The notes: generated by a model from the letters alone, not told the origin. Shown: positions 7,521 through 15,177, counted from the first letter of the stretch. The stretch is DNA of 15,963 nucleotides from DATKCN01 sp035513175 (GCA_035513175.1 DATKCN010000026.1:1-15963), one strand, 5' to 3'. Made by a program: numbers and translations.

Positions 7521-9335
7521 TCAATCTGCCGCATCGCGCTGCGTGGCGCGAAACTGCATCGTGTAGAGGTTGAAGTAGAGGCCCCGCTGATCCAACAGGT
7601 GCTCGTGGGAGCCGACCTCGACGATCCGACCCTGGTCCATAACGACGACGCGGCTCGCCTCGCGGATTGTGGAGAGCCGATGGGCGATGATGAACGACGT
7701 TCTTCCCGCCAGCAACCTGCGCAATGCGGCCTGGATGACCAACTCGGTCTCGGTGTCGACGCTCGATGTCGCCTCGTCGAGGACGATAATACGTGGATCG
7801 GCGATGAGCGCACGCGCGAACGACAGCAGCTGTCGCTGGCCAACCGACAGCGTCGCGCCCCGCTCGTGCACCTCCGCGTCGTAGCCGCCTGGCAGCTGCA
7901 TAACGAACTCGTGCGCGCCGACCGCGGTTGCGGCGGCGATCATTTCCGCGTCGGTCGCGTCCGGTCGCGCGAAGCGGATGTTCTCACGGATCGTGCCGGC
8001 GAACAGGAACGTGTCCTGCAGCACGACGCCCAGCTGGGAGCGTAGCGACCGTTGTGTCACGTCCCGAAGGTCGTAGCCGTCGATGCGAATCGCGCCGCTT
8101 GACACATCGTAGAAGCGGGCCAACAGGCTGATCATGGAAGTCTTGCCGGCTCCGGTCTCGCCAACAAATGCGATCGATTCACCCGGAGACACGTCGAGGC
8201 TGACGTCGTGGATCACCTCGATGTCGTCGTAGCCAAACCGCACGTGATCGAACTCGACACGGCCGATAACGCGCGGCAGATCGAGGGCCCCTGGCTTGTC
8301 CTCGATCTCAACCTCGGTGTCGAGAATCGTGTAGATTCGCTCGCCCGCCGCCATCGCCGCCTGCATCGTGTTGTAGCCCTGCGACAGGTGATTGATCGGC
8401 TCATAAAAGCGACCGATGTAAGCAACGAACGTCACGAGCTCGCCGACGGTGAAGGCGTCTGCGCCAAGCACCATACGCCCGCCGAAGTACAGGACGAGCG
8501 CCGTCGCCAGCGCCTCGATGAAGGTGACGAACGGGAAGAGAATCGACGAAAGCCGGGCGGCGCCGAGGTTGGCTTCCAGATTGTCATCGTTGATCAGGTG
8601 GAACTGAGTCCGATTGCGCGGTTCACGGGTAAAAGACTGGATCACGCGAACTCCGGCGATGTTTTCTGCCAGGAAGCCGTTGACGCGAGCGATGGTCAAT
8701 CGCGTTTGACGGTATGTAACGACGGCGCGTCGGCGCCAGAAGACCATGAGGACGACCATGAACGGCAGCACCGCAAACGCCACGAGCGCCAGCTGCGGGT
8801 TCGTGATCCACATGAGGATGATGATGCCGATCAGGATCGCGAACTGCGACAGGATCTCGACCAGGCCGTCGGCGAACAGTTGGTCAATGACACTGACATC
8901 GTTCTGCAGGCGGGACATGATCGAGCCGACGCCACGCTTGTCGATGTAGCGCACGCCGACGCGCTGAATGTGCCGAAACATCGCCGCGCGCAAATCGAGC
9001 ACAATCTTCTGACCGATACTGGACATGAGATACAGCTCACGGTTGCGGGAGATGAAGCGTAGTACGAGAATTGCAACGAACAGCACGGCGAGCCAGTTCA
9101 ACGCGCGCGAGCCGGTTAAGCCGAATAGCGAGCCACGCGCCTCACCCGAAACGATATCCACCGCGAGTCCGAACAGGTACGGGATAGACAGCTCAAGCCC
9201 GGTGGTGAGGACAACCAGGAACAGGGCGATGTATGCCTGCCCGCGGTATGGGCGAACTTGCCCAATCAGCCTCGTGGCGATCCGGCGGTCATACGCTTTT
9301 CCCAGAAGATCGTCCGGGTCGGCTATGCGCTGCAT
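7521..9335 (-). CDS. ABC exporter half-transporter, consensus-site subunit
   Basis: This 604-residue type IV exporter has a six-helix transmembrane domain (about 30-330) followed by a nucleotide-binding domain. The NBD has Walker A GETGAGKT (392-399), the Q-loop in VLQDTFLF, signature LSVGQ (496-500), Walker B IIVLDE with catalytic E521, and switch H552 in IAHRLST. The signature departs from LSGGQ in its third residue. Its partner, 18 bp upstream on the same strand, shows the complementary deviations, so the two should form a heterodimer with one active site built from this Walker A/B plus the partner's LSGGQ. The substrate is not deducible; heterodimeric exporters of this class move drugs, lipids or peptides. 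The start is ATG 9335, and upstream purines (GAGAG) give a weak ribosome site. Confidence 0.93.
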   Translation of the reverse strand: MQRIADPDDLLGKAYDRRIATRLIGQVRPYRGQAYIALFLVVLTTGLELSIPYLFGLAVDIVSGEARGSLFGLTGSRALNWLAVLFVAILVLRFISRNRELYLMSSIGQKIVLDLRAAMFRHIQRVGVRYIDKRGVGSIMSRLQNDVSVIDQLFADGLVEILSQFAILIGIIILMWITNPQLALVAFAVLPFMVVLMVFWRRRAVVTYRQTRLTIARVNGFLAENIAGVRVIQSFTREPRNRTQFHLINDDNLEANLGAARLSSILFPFVTFIEALATALVLYFGGRMVLGADAFTVGELVTFVAYIGRFYEPINHLSQGYNTMQAAMAAGERIYTILDTEVEIEDKPGALDLPRVIGRVEFDHVRFGYDDIEVIHDVSLDVSPGESIAFVGETGAGKTSMISLLARFYDVSSGAIRIDGYDLRDVTQRSLRSQLGVVLQDTFLFAGTIRENIRFARPDATDAEMIAAATAVGAHEFVMQLPGGYDAEVHERGATLSVGQRQLLSFARALIADPRIIVLDEATSSVDTETELVIQAALRRLLAGRTSFIIAHRLSTIREASRVVVMDQGRIVEVGSHEHLLDQRGLYFNLYTMQFRATQRDAAD

Positions 9336-9353
9336 GTCTCTCGTCCCAGGCGG

Positions 9354-11108
9354 CTAGTCCGCAACCTGAACGAACTCCTCCTGATCCTTGAGTTGCAGCT
9401 CATAAAGTCGGGCATAGACGCCGGAGCGGCGGATAAGCTCCAGATGCGTTCCACGCTCCACAATGCAACCGTGCTCCATGACGAGGATCTGGCTCGCTTC
9501 CTTCAACGTGGACACGCGCTGGGCGATGACGAATGTCGTACGACCCTGCATGGCCCCCTTCAGCGCCTGCTGTATCTCGTACTCCGTCTCGGTGTCCACG
9601 CTCGACGTGGCGTCGTCCAGGATCAGGACGCGGGGATCACTGCAGAGGGCGCGAGCGATGGCAACCCGCTGCCGTTGCCCGCCGCTCAGGGAGACGCCGC
9701 GCTCTCCCAATGTGGTGTCGTACCCTGACGGCATGGCTTCGATGAATTCGTGCGCCCGAGCGATGCGGGCGGCGCGCTCGATCTGTTCACTGGTCGCATG
9801 TGGCACGCCGAAAGCGATGTTGTCCCGGATCGTCGTTGAGAACAGGAATGACTCCTGCATGACGACTCCGACGTTGGCTCGCAGCGAGCTGAGCGTAATC
9901 TCCCGCACGTCGACACCGTCGAGCGTGACACGACCGGATGTCACATCGTAGAAACGTGGGATGAGCGAGACGAGGCTGCTCTTGCCGGAGCCGGTCATGC
10001 CGATGATTGCGACGACTTCCCCGGGCCGGGCTGCAGCGTTGACATCGACCAATGCCGGGGTTGGGGCGTGAGGGTAGGTGAACCCGACGCTCTCAAAGCG
10101 CACTTCACCACGCGCTCGCTCAATCGCGCGAGCCTCCGGCGCGTCCCGAATGGCAGGACGCGAGTCGATAATCTCGAAGATGCGCTCGCCCGATGCGATG
10201 GCTCGAGCTACCGAGTTCATGATCCAACCGAGCTGGCGAATCGGCATTGCGAGCATTGTGAGATAGATGTTGAACGCGACGAGCGTGCCAACCGTCATGG
10301 TTCCGTTCAGCACCTGCCGGCCCCCATACCAGAGGATGAACGCCAGCGACGCGCTGGAGATGAGCTGCATGAACGGGAAGAAGAACGAGTAGTACCTGAT
10401 GGTCGCGATCTGTCGATCGTAGAGCGTCTGGAGCGAGCGCTCGAACTTCGTCGTTTCATCGTCCTCCCGAGCGAACACGCGCACGACCCTTGCGCCCGCG
10501 AGGTTCTCCTGCAGCACACTCGACATCTCGCCGAACTGTTGTTGTACTCGCGAGAACATCGGTCGGACCCGCGCGGCAAAGTAGATCGCCGTGAATGCCA
10601 GGATCGGCATGACCAGCAGGGACAGGAGCGCCAGCCGAGCGTGCTCGCGGAACAGGATGACGCTGATGACGGCCAGCATCGACACGCTGTAGATCGCCAT
10701 GCGTAACGAGAACATCATGAAGCGCCGGATCGAGTTCACGTCTTCCGTCGCACGAGACATCAGCTGGCCGGACTGGGACGTGTCGAAGAAGCTGAATGAT
10801 AACGTGAGCATGTGCTCATACAGGCTGGCGCGCACATTCGTCGCGACGCGTTCGGCCAGCGCCTGAAACAGATAGCTGCGGATGTAGGTGAATGCGGCCT
10901 GCACGGCTGTGGCGCCGACAATCAGGAGCGCGCCAATCGTGACCACATCGGTTTGATTGGGCGCGATCCCGTCGTCGATAACGTATTGAATGAGTTTTGG
11001 GATGGACAGCTGCGCCGCGAGTGCCAGGAACAGGCTCACGTACGCCACGACCAACTGCCAGCGATACGGCCTGAGAAATCCCAGGATCCGAAGGATGATG
11101 TTCACCAC
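9354..11108 (-). CDS. ABC exporter half-transporter, degenerate-site subunit
   Basis: This 584-residue exporter has a transmembrane domain (about 10-310) and an NBD with Walker A GMTGSGKS (370-377), Q-loop VMQESFLFS, a perfect signature LSGGQ (474-478) and Walker B LILDD. At the catalytic position it has D499 instead of Glu, and the switch histidine is replaced by Q530 (VIAQRVST). These are the marks of the degenerate site in heterodimeric exporters of the TM287/288, BmrCD and LmrCD type. It is the first gene of the two-gene unit. The start codon is GTG 11108 or the next GTG at 11105. A GGGGG tract at 11114-11110 lies just upstream and suits 11105 slightly better in spacing. Confidence 0.93.
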   Translation of the reverse strand: MVNIILRILGFLRPYRWQLVVAYVSLFLALAAQLSIPKLIQYVIDDGIAPNQTDVVTIGALLIVGATAVQAAFTYIRSYLFQALAERVATNVRASLYEHMLTLSFSFFDTSQSGQLMSRATEDVNSIRRFMMFSLRMAIYSVSMLAVISVILFREHARLALLSLLVMPILAFTAIYFAARVRPMFSRVQQQFGEMSSVLQENLAGARVVRVFAREDDETTKFERSLQTLYDRQIATIRYYSFFFPFMQLISSASLAFILWYGGRQVLNGTMTVGTLVAFNIYLTMLAMPIRQLGWIMNSVARAIASGERIFEIIDSRPAIRDAPEARAIERARGEVRFESVGFTYPHAPTPALVDVNAAARPGEVVAIIGMTGSGKSSLVSLIPRFYDVTSGRVTLDGVDVREITLSSLRANVGVVMQESFLFSTTIRDNIAFGVPHATSEQIERAARIARAHEFIEAMPSGYDTTLGERGVSLSGGQRQRVAIARALCSDPRVLILDDATSSVDTETEYEIQQALKGAMQGRTTFVIAQRVSTLKEASQILVMEHGCIVERGTHLELIRRSGVYARLYELQLKDQEEFVQVAD

Positions 11109-11120
11109 ACCCCCATGAGT

Positions 11121-11140
11121 CCGGGGATGGGCGTCCCCGG
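11121..11140. promoter_or_regulatory. Hairpin in the ABC operon leader
   Basis: CCGGGGA (11121-11127) and TCCCCGG (11134-11140) form a perfect 7-bp GC-rich stem with a 6-base loop. It lies in the predicted 5' leader of the ABC genes, about 6 nt before the GGGGG ribosome-binding tract and 12 nt before the GTG at 11108. It could be an operator or could tune ribosome access. There is no U-tract, so a terminator is unlikely. Confidence 0.4.
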
Positions 11141-11152
11141 GTCAATCCAGGC

Positions 11153-11161
11153 AGTATAGCA
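11153..11161 (-). promoter_or_regulatory. Extended -10 promoter of the ABC operon
   Basis: On the minus strand TGCTATACT (11161-11153) is an extended -10 element: TGn followed by TATACT. No good -35 is found 16-18 bp upstream, which such promoters tolerate. The start point would be near 11147, giving a leader of about 40 nt that contains the hairpin at 11121-11140. Confidence 0.5.
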
Positions 11162-11232
11162 GTCCTGTCGGGCTTCCGGGCTTCGTTTGGCCCGTGTCGG
11201 ATGTACGCTCCGTATGTCTGTGGGCAATTCTG

Positions 11233-11248
11233 CGTCAATGGATTGACG
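11233..11248. promoter_or_regulatory. Perfect inverted repeat over the regulator's -35 box
   Basis: CGTCAATGGATTGACG has two perfect 7-bp arms around GG. Its right arm contains the TTGACG -35 box (11243-11248) of the promoter for the helix-turn-helix gene. This is a classic place for an autorepressor. The octamer GGATTGAC in its right half also occurs on the opposite strand at 11148-11141, at the predicted start point of the ABC operon. Confidence 0.5.
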
Positions 11249-11272
11249 AAATTCATAGGGTGCAGATACAAT
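11243..11272 (+). promoter_or_regulatory. Sigma70-type promoter of the helix-turn-helix gene
   Basis: TTGACG (11243-11248) and TACAAT (11267-11272) are 18 bp apart. Transcription would begin near 11279, inside a palindromic GTACGTAC (11275-11282), giving a leader of about 42 nt before the GTG at 11321. Confidence 0.6.
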
Positions 11273-11320
11273 GGGTACGTACAGGGGAGACGCGACGTAC
11301 GCCGCGCGAAAGGAGCAGGC

Positions 11321-11836
11321 GTGGAGGCCGAACGTTCGGGTTACCAGGAGACTATCGACGAGGCGCTCCGCATCGTCTATAGCCACCACCATCGACTGGT
11401 GACACGCTTGTTTCCGGACGCGGAGCGCCCTCTAAATATGGAGGCGCTCAGGTCAGGACCGCTGGGCAGGGATCTGCGCCGACTCGCGTCCCTGGCCAGG
11501 GGGGAAATCCGCGAGTCAAAAGAAACCGTTCTGGAACGCATCGAAACCGTGTTGCAGCTTCTGTTCTGGCCACCGATGGCTGAGGACTATTCCGTGCCGC
11601 GTTCGTTCTGGGAGACGCAGCTCGGGCGCATGATGTCGATGGCCAAGTATCGAGCCTACGAACCTGCGGAGCTGGTATCAATTGGGGCGGCGGCGCAGAA
11701 GCTTGGGGTTACGCGCCCGACGATCTACCGCTGGATGGATGAACGCCACCTCGGGTACGTGCGCGACGAGATGTCCGGCCGCACGTTCGTGGTGCAGCGA
11801 GATGTCGACTCCCTCCTTACTGACTCGCAGTATTGA
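11321..11836 (+). CDS. Helix-turn-helix regulator (excisionase/MerR-type DNA-binding domain)
   Basis: This 171-residue protein has, at about residues 118-168, an excisionase-type winged HTH: LVSIGAAAQKLGVTRPTIYR, then WMDERHLGYVRDEMSGRTFV and the RDVDSLL helix. Such domains bind short DNA sites. Residues 1-115 look wholly helical (for example ETIDEALRIVYSHHHRLVTR and DLRRLASLARGEIRESKETV) and match no family I recognise; they may sense a ligand or dimerise. The frame is open back to 11201, but GTG 11321 has a strong AAAGGAG (11309-11315) five bases upstream and lies downstream of the promoter at 11243-11272, so the start is well supported. It is divergent from the ABC exporter genes and convergent with alr. 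Control of itself and of the exporter is inferred from position and shared promoter motifs. Confidence 0.75.
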   Translation: MEAERSGYQETIDEALRIVYSHHHRLVTRLFPDAERPLNMEALRSGPLGRDLRRLASLARGEIRESKETVLERIETVLQLLFWPPMAEDYSVPRSFWETQLGRMMSMAKYRAYEPAELVSIGAAAQKLGVTRPTIYRWMDERHLGYVRDEMSGRTFVVQRDVDSLLTDSQY

Positions 11837-11880
11837 TGCTCCACAGCATCGATGTAGGATAGATTGCGTGACGCCGTTTC

Positions 11881-11912
11881 ATCAGGGCAGGCGACATCGC
11901 GCCTGCCCTGAT
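11881..11912. terminator. Shared bidirectional hairpin terminator
   Basis: ATCAGGGCAGGC (11881-11892) and GCCTGCCCTGAT (11901-11912) form a perfect 12-bp stem, extendable by one G-C pair into the loop. It sits in the 94-bp gap between the convergent regulator gene and alr, 44 bp and 18 bp from their stops. No T-tract follows on either strand, as is common in high-GC genomes. Location and strength make a two-way terminator or 3'-end stabiliser the best reading. Confidence 0.7.
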
Positions 11913-11930
11913 CGCTGCGTCCGGGAATCG

Positions 11931-13127
11931 TCAGGGCTGCCCCGCTACAACCGACTCTCCAAGCAAGGTATGCTCACAGGCGACGACCTTTCCGGCGCGC
12001 ACGTATAGCCTCGGGACCCGCGCCGTGATGCGCGTGGCGATTTCATAGCTGTTTGTGCCCGCGATCCTGGCCACGTCATCGAGCGTCATCGCCCGGCTCC
12101 CGGCCGGACGGATGATGTCGATGATGTCGCCGATCGCCATGCGCTCATCGGATGCGATGACCGTCTGATCCATGCACACTCTGCCGCGAATTGGGTAGCA
12201 GGCGTCGCCCAGCGCGAACCAGCCAGTATTGGATAGCTGTCGCGGCAGGCCGTCAGCATAGCCTGCGGCCGTCGCGGCCACGCGTTCACGCTCTTGAGCG
12301 CGGTATGAAAGACCGTATGAGACGCCGTCCCCTGGCTCGAGATCGAAGACACGTGTGGCAACGGTTCGAAACGACATGATCTGCTGGAACGACGGCGGGA
12401 CAAGAACCTCCGCGGACGGGGAGATTCCGAACGTGGCGATGCCCGATCGAACGAGATTCGTCGTCCCAGTGAGTTTGGCCAGGATCGCTGCGCTGTTCGC
12501 GCAGTGAGTCAGGCGAGGCTCGATTCCTCTTCCACGAATGCGCTTGATCGCCGCGTCGAATTCAGCGATTTGACGTTCGGTCGGCGCGGCGTCTGACTCG
12601 TCGGCGGATGAGAAGTGGGTGAATACGCCCTCAAGATGCAACGATTCCTGCCGCGCAATCAGCTCAGCAATCTCGGCGGCATCACGCGGCATGACGCCGT
12701 AGCGACGCATGCCGGTGTCGATTTTCAGGTGGACCGTCGCTCGAACGCCCACCTTCCTCGCCGCTTGCGCCGCCTGTTCGACATGCTCAACGGCGCCGAC
12801 CGTCAACGTTATGTCTCGGACTAACGCTGATTCGACCTCCTCCGCATTGGCGGGTCCGAGGACGAGGATCGGCAGTCTCACCCCTCGATTGCGTATCGCC
12901 AACGCCTCCTGAATGCGGGCTACGCCCAGCCAGTTGGCTACGGATTCCGCCGCCAGCGCGCACTGAATAGCGCCATGTCCGTAAGCGTCTGCCTTGACGA
13001 CGGCCATGAACGCGGATCCGGCGGGAGCGGCAGCGCGAAGTGCTCGAATGTTGTGCGCGTAGGCGTCGAGGTCGATCAGCGCGTGGGCGCCGGCCATGTA
13101 TCGCCGCGCAGTTCCTTCAATCGTCAC
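11931..13127 (-). CDS. alr: Alanine racemase
   Basis: Alr interconverts L- and D-alanine with PLP, supplying D-Ala for peptidoglycan. At 398 residues it is slightly longer than usual. The fold-type III barrel has the PLP lysine K45 in AVVKADAYGHG, and the second catalytic base Y271 is in GVSYGLSYRA. GYADGLPR (289-296), VCMDQ (317-321) and TNSYEIATRI (358-367) complete the C-terminal beta domain. The usual RxGIxxYG reads RSGIATFG here (F for Y). The chosen start is GTG 13127, five bases after the CBS gene's stop and hence probably translationally coupled. An internal ATG at 13097 (Met11, MAGAHALIDLDA) would also give a complete enzyme, and neither has a strong ribosome site. It is the last gene of the ugd-acpS-nnr-CBS-alr run and ends 18 bp from the terminator hairpin. 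Confidence 0.96.
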   Translation of the reverse strand: MTIEGTARRYMAGAHALIDLDAYAHNIRALRAAAPAGSAFMAVVKADAYGHGAIQCALAAESVANWLGVARIQEALAIRNRGVRLPILVLGPANAEEVESALVRDITLTVGAVEHVEQAAQAARKVGVRATVHLKIDTGMRRYGVMPRDAAEIAELIARQESLHLEGVFTHFSSADESDAAPTERQIAEFDAAIKRIRGRGIEPRLTHCANSAAILAKLTGTTNLVRSGIATFGISPSAEVLVPPSFQQIMSFRTVATRVFDLEPGDGVSYGLSYRAQERERVAATAAGYADGLPRQLSNTGWFALGDACYPIRGRVCMDQTVIASDERMAIGDIIDIIRPAGSRAMTLDDVARIAGTNSYEIATRITARVPRLYVRAGKVVACEHTLLGESVVAGQP

Positions 13128-13132
13128 GGAAA

Positions 13133-13591
13133 CTAGCCGTCTACCATCAGACGGACGATGTCGGAGCGGGATACGATGCCGGCCAGCCGTCCGTGCTTGT
13201 CAACGACGGGAACCGGATTCACCTTGTGCTTGAACATGAGGTTTGCGACATCCTGTATCGTCGCGTCGGTCGTAACAGTCTCGACGGGCGCTGTCATCAA
13301 ATCACCCGCGGTGACTGCCAGCACGCGCCGTATCTCATCGTCCGAACGGTCCCAGGGCAGCCGGAAGATCGCGTCCAGGAATGTGCCGTAGGCCGGAGGA
13401 TCCACCTCGATTTCGCGCGAGACGATGTCGACCTCGGTGACGATCCCAACAACTCGATTGCCGTCCACGACCGGCACGCCGGTGATCGAGTGGGCGCACA
13501 TCAAGCGGGCAACTTCCGAGACCGGCTCGTCGACGGTAACGCTGATAACACTCGTGGACATGATATGCGTCACGGAACCTTGGTTATCCAT
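13133..13591 (-). CDS. Two-CBS-domain protein
   Basis: This 152-residue protein is made of a tandem CBS pair (Bateman module) and nothing else. The first CBS spans about residues 8-60 (MSTSVISVTVDEPVSEVARL, then HSITGVPVVDGNRVVGIVTE). The second spans about 95-152 (DLMTAPVETVTTDATIQDVA, then KVNPVPVVDKHGRLAGIVSR). A linker with PPAYGTFLDAIFRLPWD separates them. Such modules bind adenosine nucleotides and related ligands; which one cannot be told from sequence. There is no attached enzyme or transporter domain, so it would act on a partner. ATG 13591 has a clear GAGGAG (13602-13597) five bases upstream. It lies 29 bp after nnr and 5 bp before alr, an unusual insertion into the common acpS-nnr-alr order. 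Confidence 0.88.
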   Translation of the reverse strand: MDNQGSVTHIMSTSVISVTVDEPVSEVARLMCAHSITGVPVVDGNRVVGIVTEVDIVSREIEVDPPAYGTFLDAIFRLPWDRSDDEIRRVLAVTAGDLMTAPVETVTTDATIQDVANLMFKHKVNPVPVVDKHGRLAGIVSRSDIVRLMVDG

Positions 13592-13620
13592 ATTGACTCC
13601 TCACGTGTAGCAGCGTTTCG

Positions 13621-15177
13621 TCACTCGTTCCACGTAGCCCCAGTTGCGCTATTCACCACGCGTCCGATGTGCTCGATGACGTCACGCGCGACGACGGAAA
13701 CGGCCGCCTGCTTGCGTCGGGACGCTCGACCGGCCATCGCTCCAATCCAGAGTCCGCACGTGCAGGCGTTGAGGTGGCTAAGTCCCTGGGCAAGCAAACC
13801 CCCGATGAGACCTGCGAGAACGTCACCAGTGCCAGCGGTCGCAAGCTCGGGCGTCGCCCGCGGCGCGACCCATACGCCTCCATCAGGGGTTGCAACGGAC
13901 GTGACGCCCGCTTTCAGCACCACGTGCTGTTGCCACTCGACCGCAAACTGCCGCGCCAGGTCGTGGGGCGATGCGATGATCTCAGCGCGGGCAAGGCCGG
14001 TCAGGCGTGACATCTCGCCCGCGTGCGGAGTCAGGATCACCGAGCGCGGCAACAGGTTTGCATGCCATCCCGGGTTCGCGCTCAGCCAGTTCAGCGCGTC
14101 GGCGTCAATCACGACCCCGGGCGGGGAGGCGGCCGCCCAGACGCTCCTGAGCGCGCCCGCCTGATAGATGACATTCATCATCGCGTTAGCAACGGGTCCG
14201 CGGCCGATGCCGGGTCCGATGACGATAGATCGCAACGTTGACGAGCGACTCTCGATAAACGACTGCACCGCGAACGCCGCGTCCTCGGCGTCGTCACTCA
14301 ATGCGACGAATACTGCTTCGGGAACCTGTCCAGCGATTACCGGCACGAGGTTCGATGGTGTCGCCAGCGCGACCAGACCCGCGCCCGCCCGCAAGGCTGC
14401 TTCAGCCGCAAGCCTCGGCGCCCCGTAATACATCGAGGCTCCAGCGATGATCAGCGCCGTCCCGGAGTCGTATTTGTGTGCGGATGCCTGGCGGCGTGGG
14501 AGCGCCCGGCGGACGTCTGCCGTCGTAATCAGCTGCTCCGCCGTCGATGTCTCGGGAGCCGGCAAACCCAGCGACAGGAGCTCAATGTCACCTGCGAATG
14601 TTGCGGCGGGTTCGCGGACAAGTCCACGCTTGACGAATCCGAGACACAGCGTCACGTCTGCCTGAAACGCTCCCTCGCACGCCTCGCCAGTTGTCGCGTC
14701 AATCCCTGACGGCACATCGATGGCGACGAGCGGCGTGCCGCGTGCCCGTCTCTCCGCCAGGGCAGCGTCAAACGCATGTGCGACCTGCTTCGGGACGCTG
14801 GGGCGGCCGCCTATTCCGTAGACGCCGTCGATGACGACATCGGCTGTGCCGAGTGTGTCGAGACCGCCGACCTCGATCGCTGATAGTAATTCAGAGGATG
14901 CCGGAAGCAAACCGGCGGCAGTTCGGCCGAAGAACACGCTGGCGCATGACCATCCGCGTTCGTGAAGCAGAGCCAGGGCAACGAGCGCATCGTCACCGTT
15001 GTTGCCGGGACCAACCAGCGCGACGGCGCGACGTTGGCGTGAACGCGAGACGTGGCGATCGATCCAGCCAGCGATTTGGCCTGCCGCTCGGAGCATCAAC
15101 TCGGATTCAGCTATCCCGCTTGCGACCGCTGCTACTTCCGCGGCGCGCATCTCTTCAACCGAGACGATGGCCGTCAT
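13621..15177 (-). CDS. nnr: Bifunctional NAD(P)H-hydrate repair enzyme
   Basis: This 518-residue fusion repairs damaged NAD(P)H hydrates. The N-terminal YjeF epimerase domain (about 1-215) begins SVEEMRAAE and has GPGNNGDDALV (56-66) and AIDVPSGIDATTGE. The C-terminal ADP/ATP-dependent dehydratase domain (about 225-515) has HKYDSGTALIIAGASMYYGA, LTPHAGEMSRLTG, the LKAGVTSVATPDGG strand and TAGTGDVLAG with the catalytic Asp at 452. It ends in VVARDVIEHIG, as the family usually does. The start ATG (15177) overlaps the acpS stop as ATGA, so translation is coupled. Both domains keep their key motifs, so the enzyme should be fully bifunctional. Confidence 0.95.
   Translation of the reverse strand: MTAIVSVEEMRAAEVAAVASGIAESELMLRAAGQIAGWIDRHVSRSRQRRAVALVGPGNNGDDALVALALLHERGWSCASVFFGRTAAGLLPASSELLSAIEVGGLDTLGTADVVIDGVYGIGGRPSVPKQVAHAFDAALAERRARGTPLVAIDVPSGIDATTGEACEGAFQADVTLCLGFVKRGLVREPAATFAGDIELLSLGLPAPETSTAEQLITTADVRRALPRRQASAHKYDSGTALIIAGASMYYGAPRLAAEAALRAGAGLVALATPSNLVPVIAGQVPEAVFVALSDDAEDAAFAVQSFIESRSSTLRSIVIGPGIGRGPVANAMMNVIYQAGALRSVWAAASPPGVVIDADALNWLSANPGWHANLLPRSVILTPHAGEMSRLTGLARAEIIASPHDLARQFAVEWQQHVVLKAGVTSVATPDGGVWVAPRATPELATAGTGDVLAGLIGGLLAQGLSHLNACTCGLWIGAMAGRASRRKQAAVSVVARDVIEHIGRVVNSATGATWNE

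Noticed and set aside
8208..9062. A 284-codon plus-strand open frame inside the ABC exporter gene, rich in Asp, Arg and His
   Set aside because: It is antisense to the transmembrane domain of a clearly real gene. Its D/H/R/E-rich composition is what the complement of high-GC coding gives, and it shows no family motif.
10068..10706. A 212-codon plus-strand open frame inside the degenerate-site ABC gene
   Set aside because: It is a shadow of the transporter's coding strand; composition is low-complexity R/E/H/D.
11102..11392. A 96-codon minus-strand frame upstream of the ABC genes, ending at their start
   Set aside because: It overlaps the regulator gene and its promoter and shows no domain. 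Only its last codons (the mini-ORF) are noted, as a possible leader element.
13040..14164. A 374-codon plus-strand open frame spanning alr, the CBS gene and nnr
   Set aside because: It is antisense to three well-supported genes and has no ribosome site or motif.
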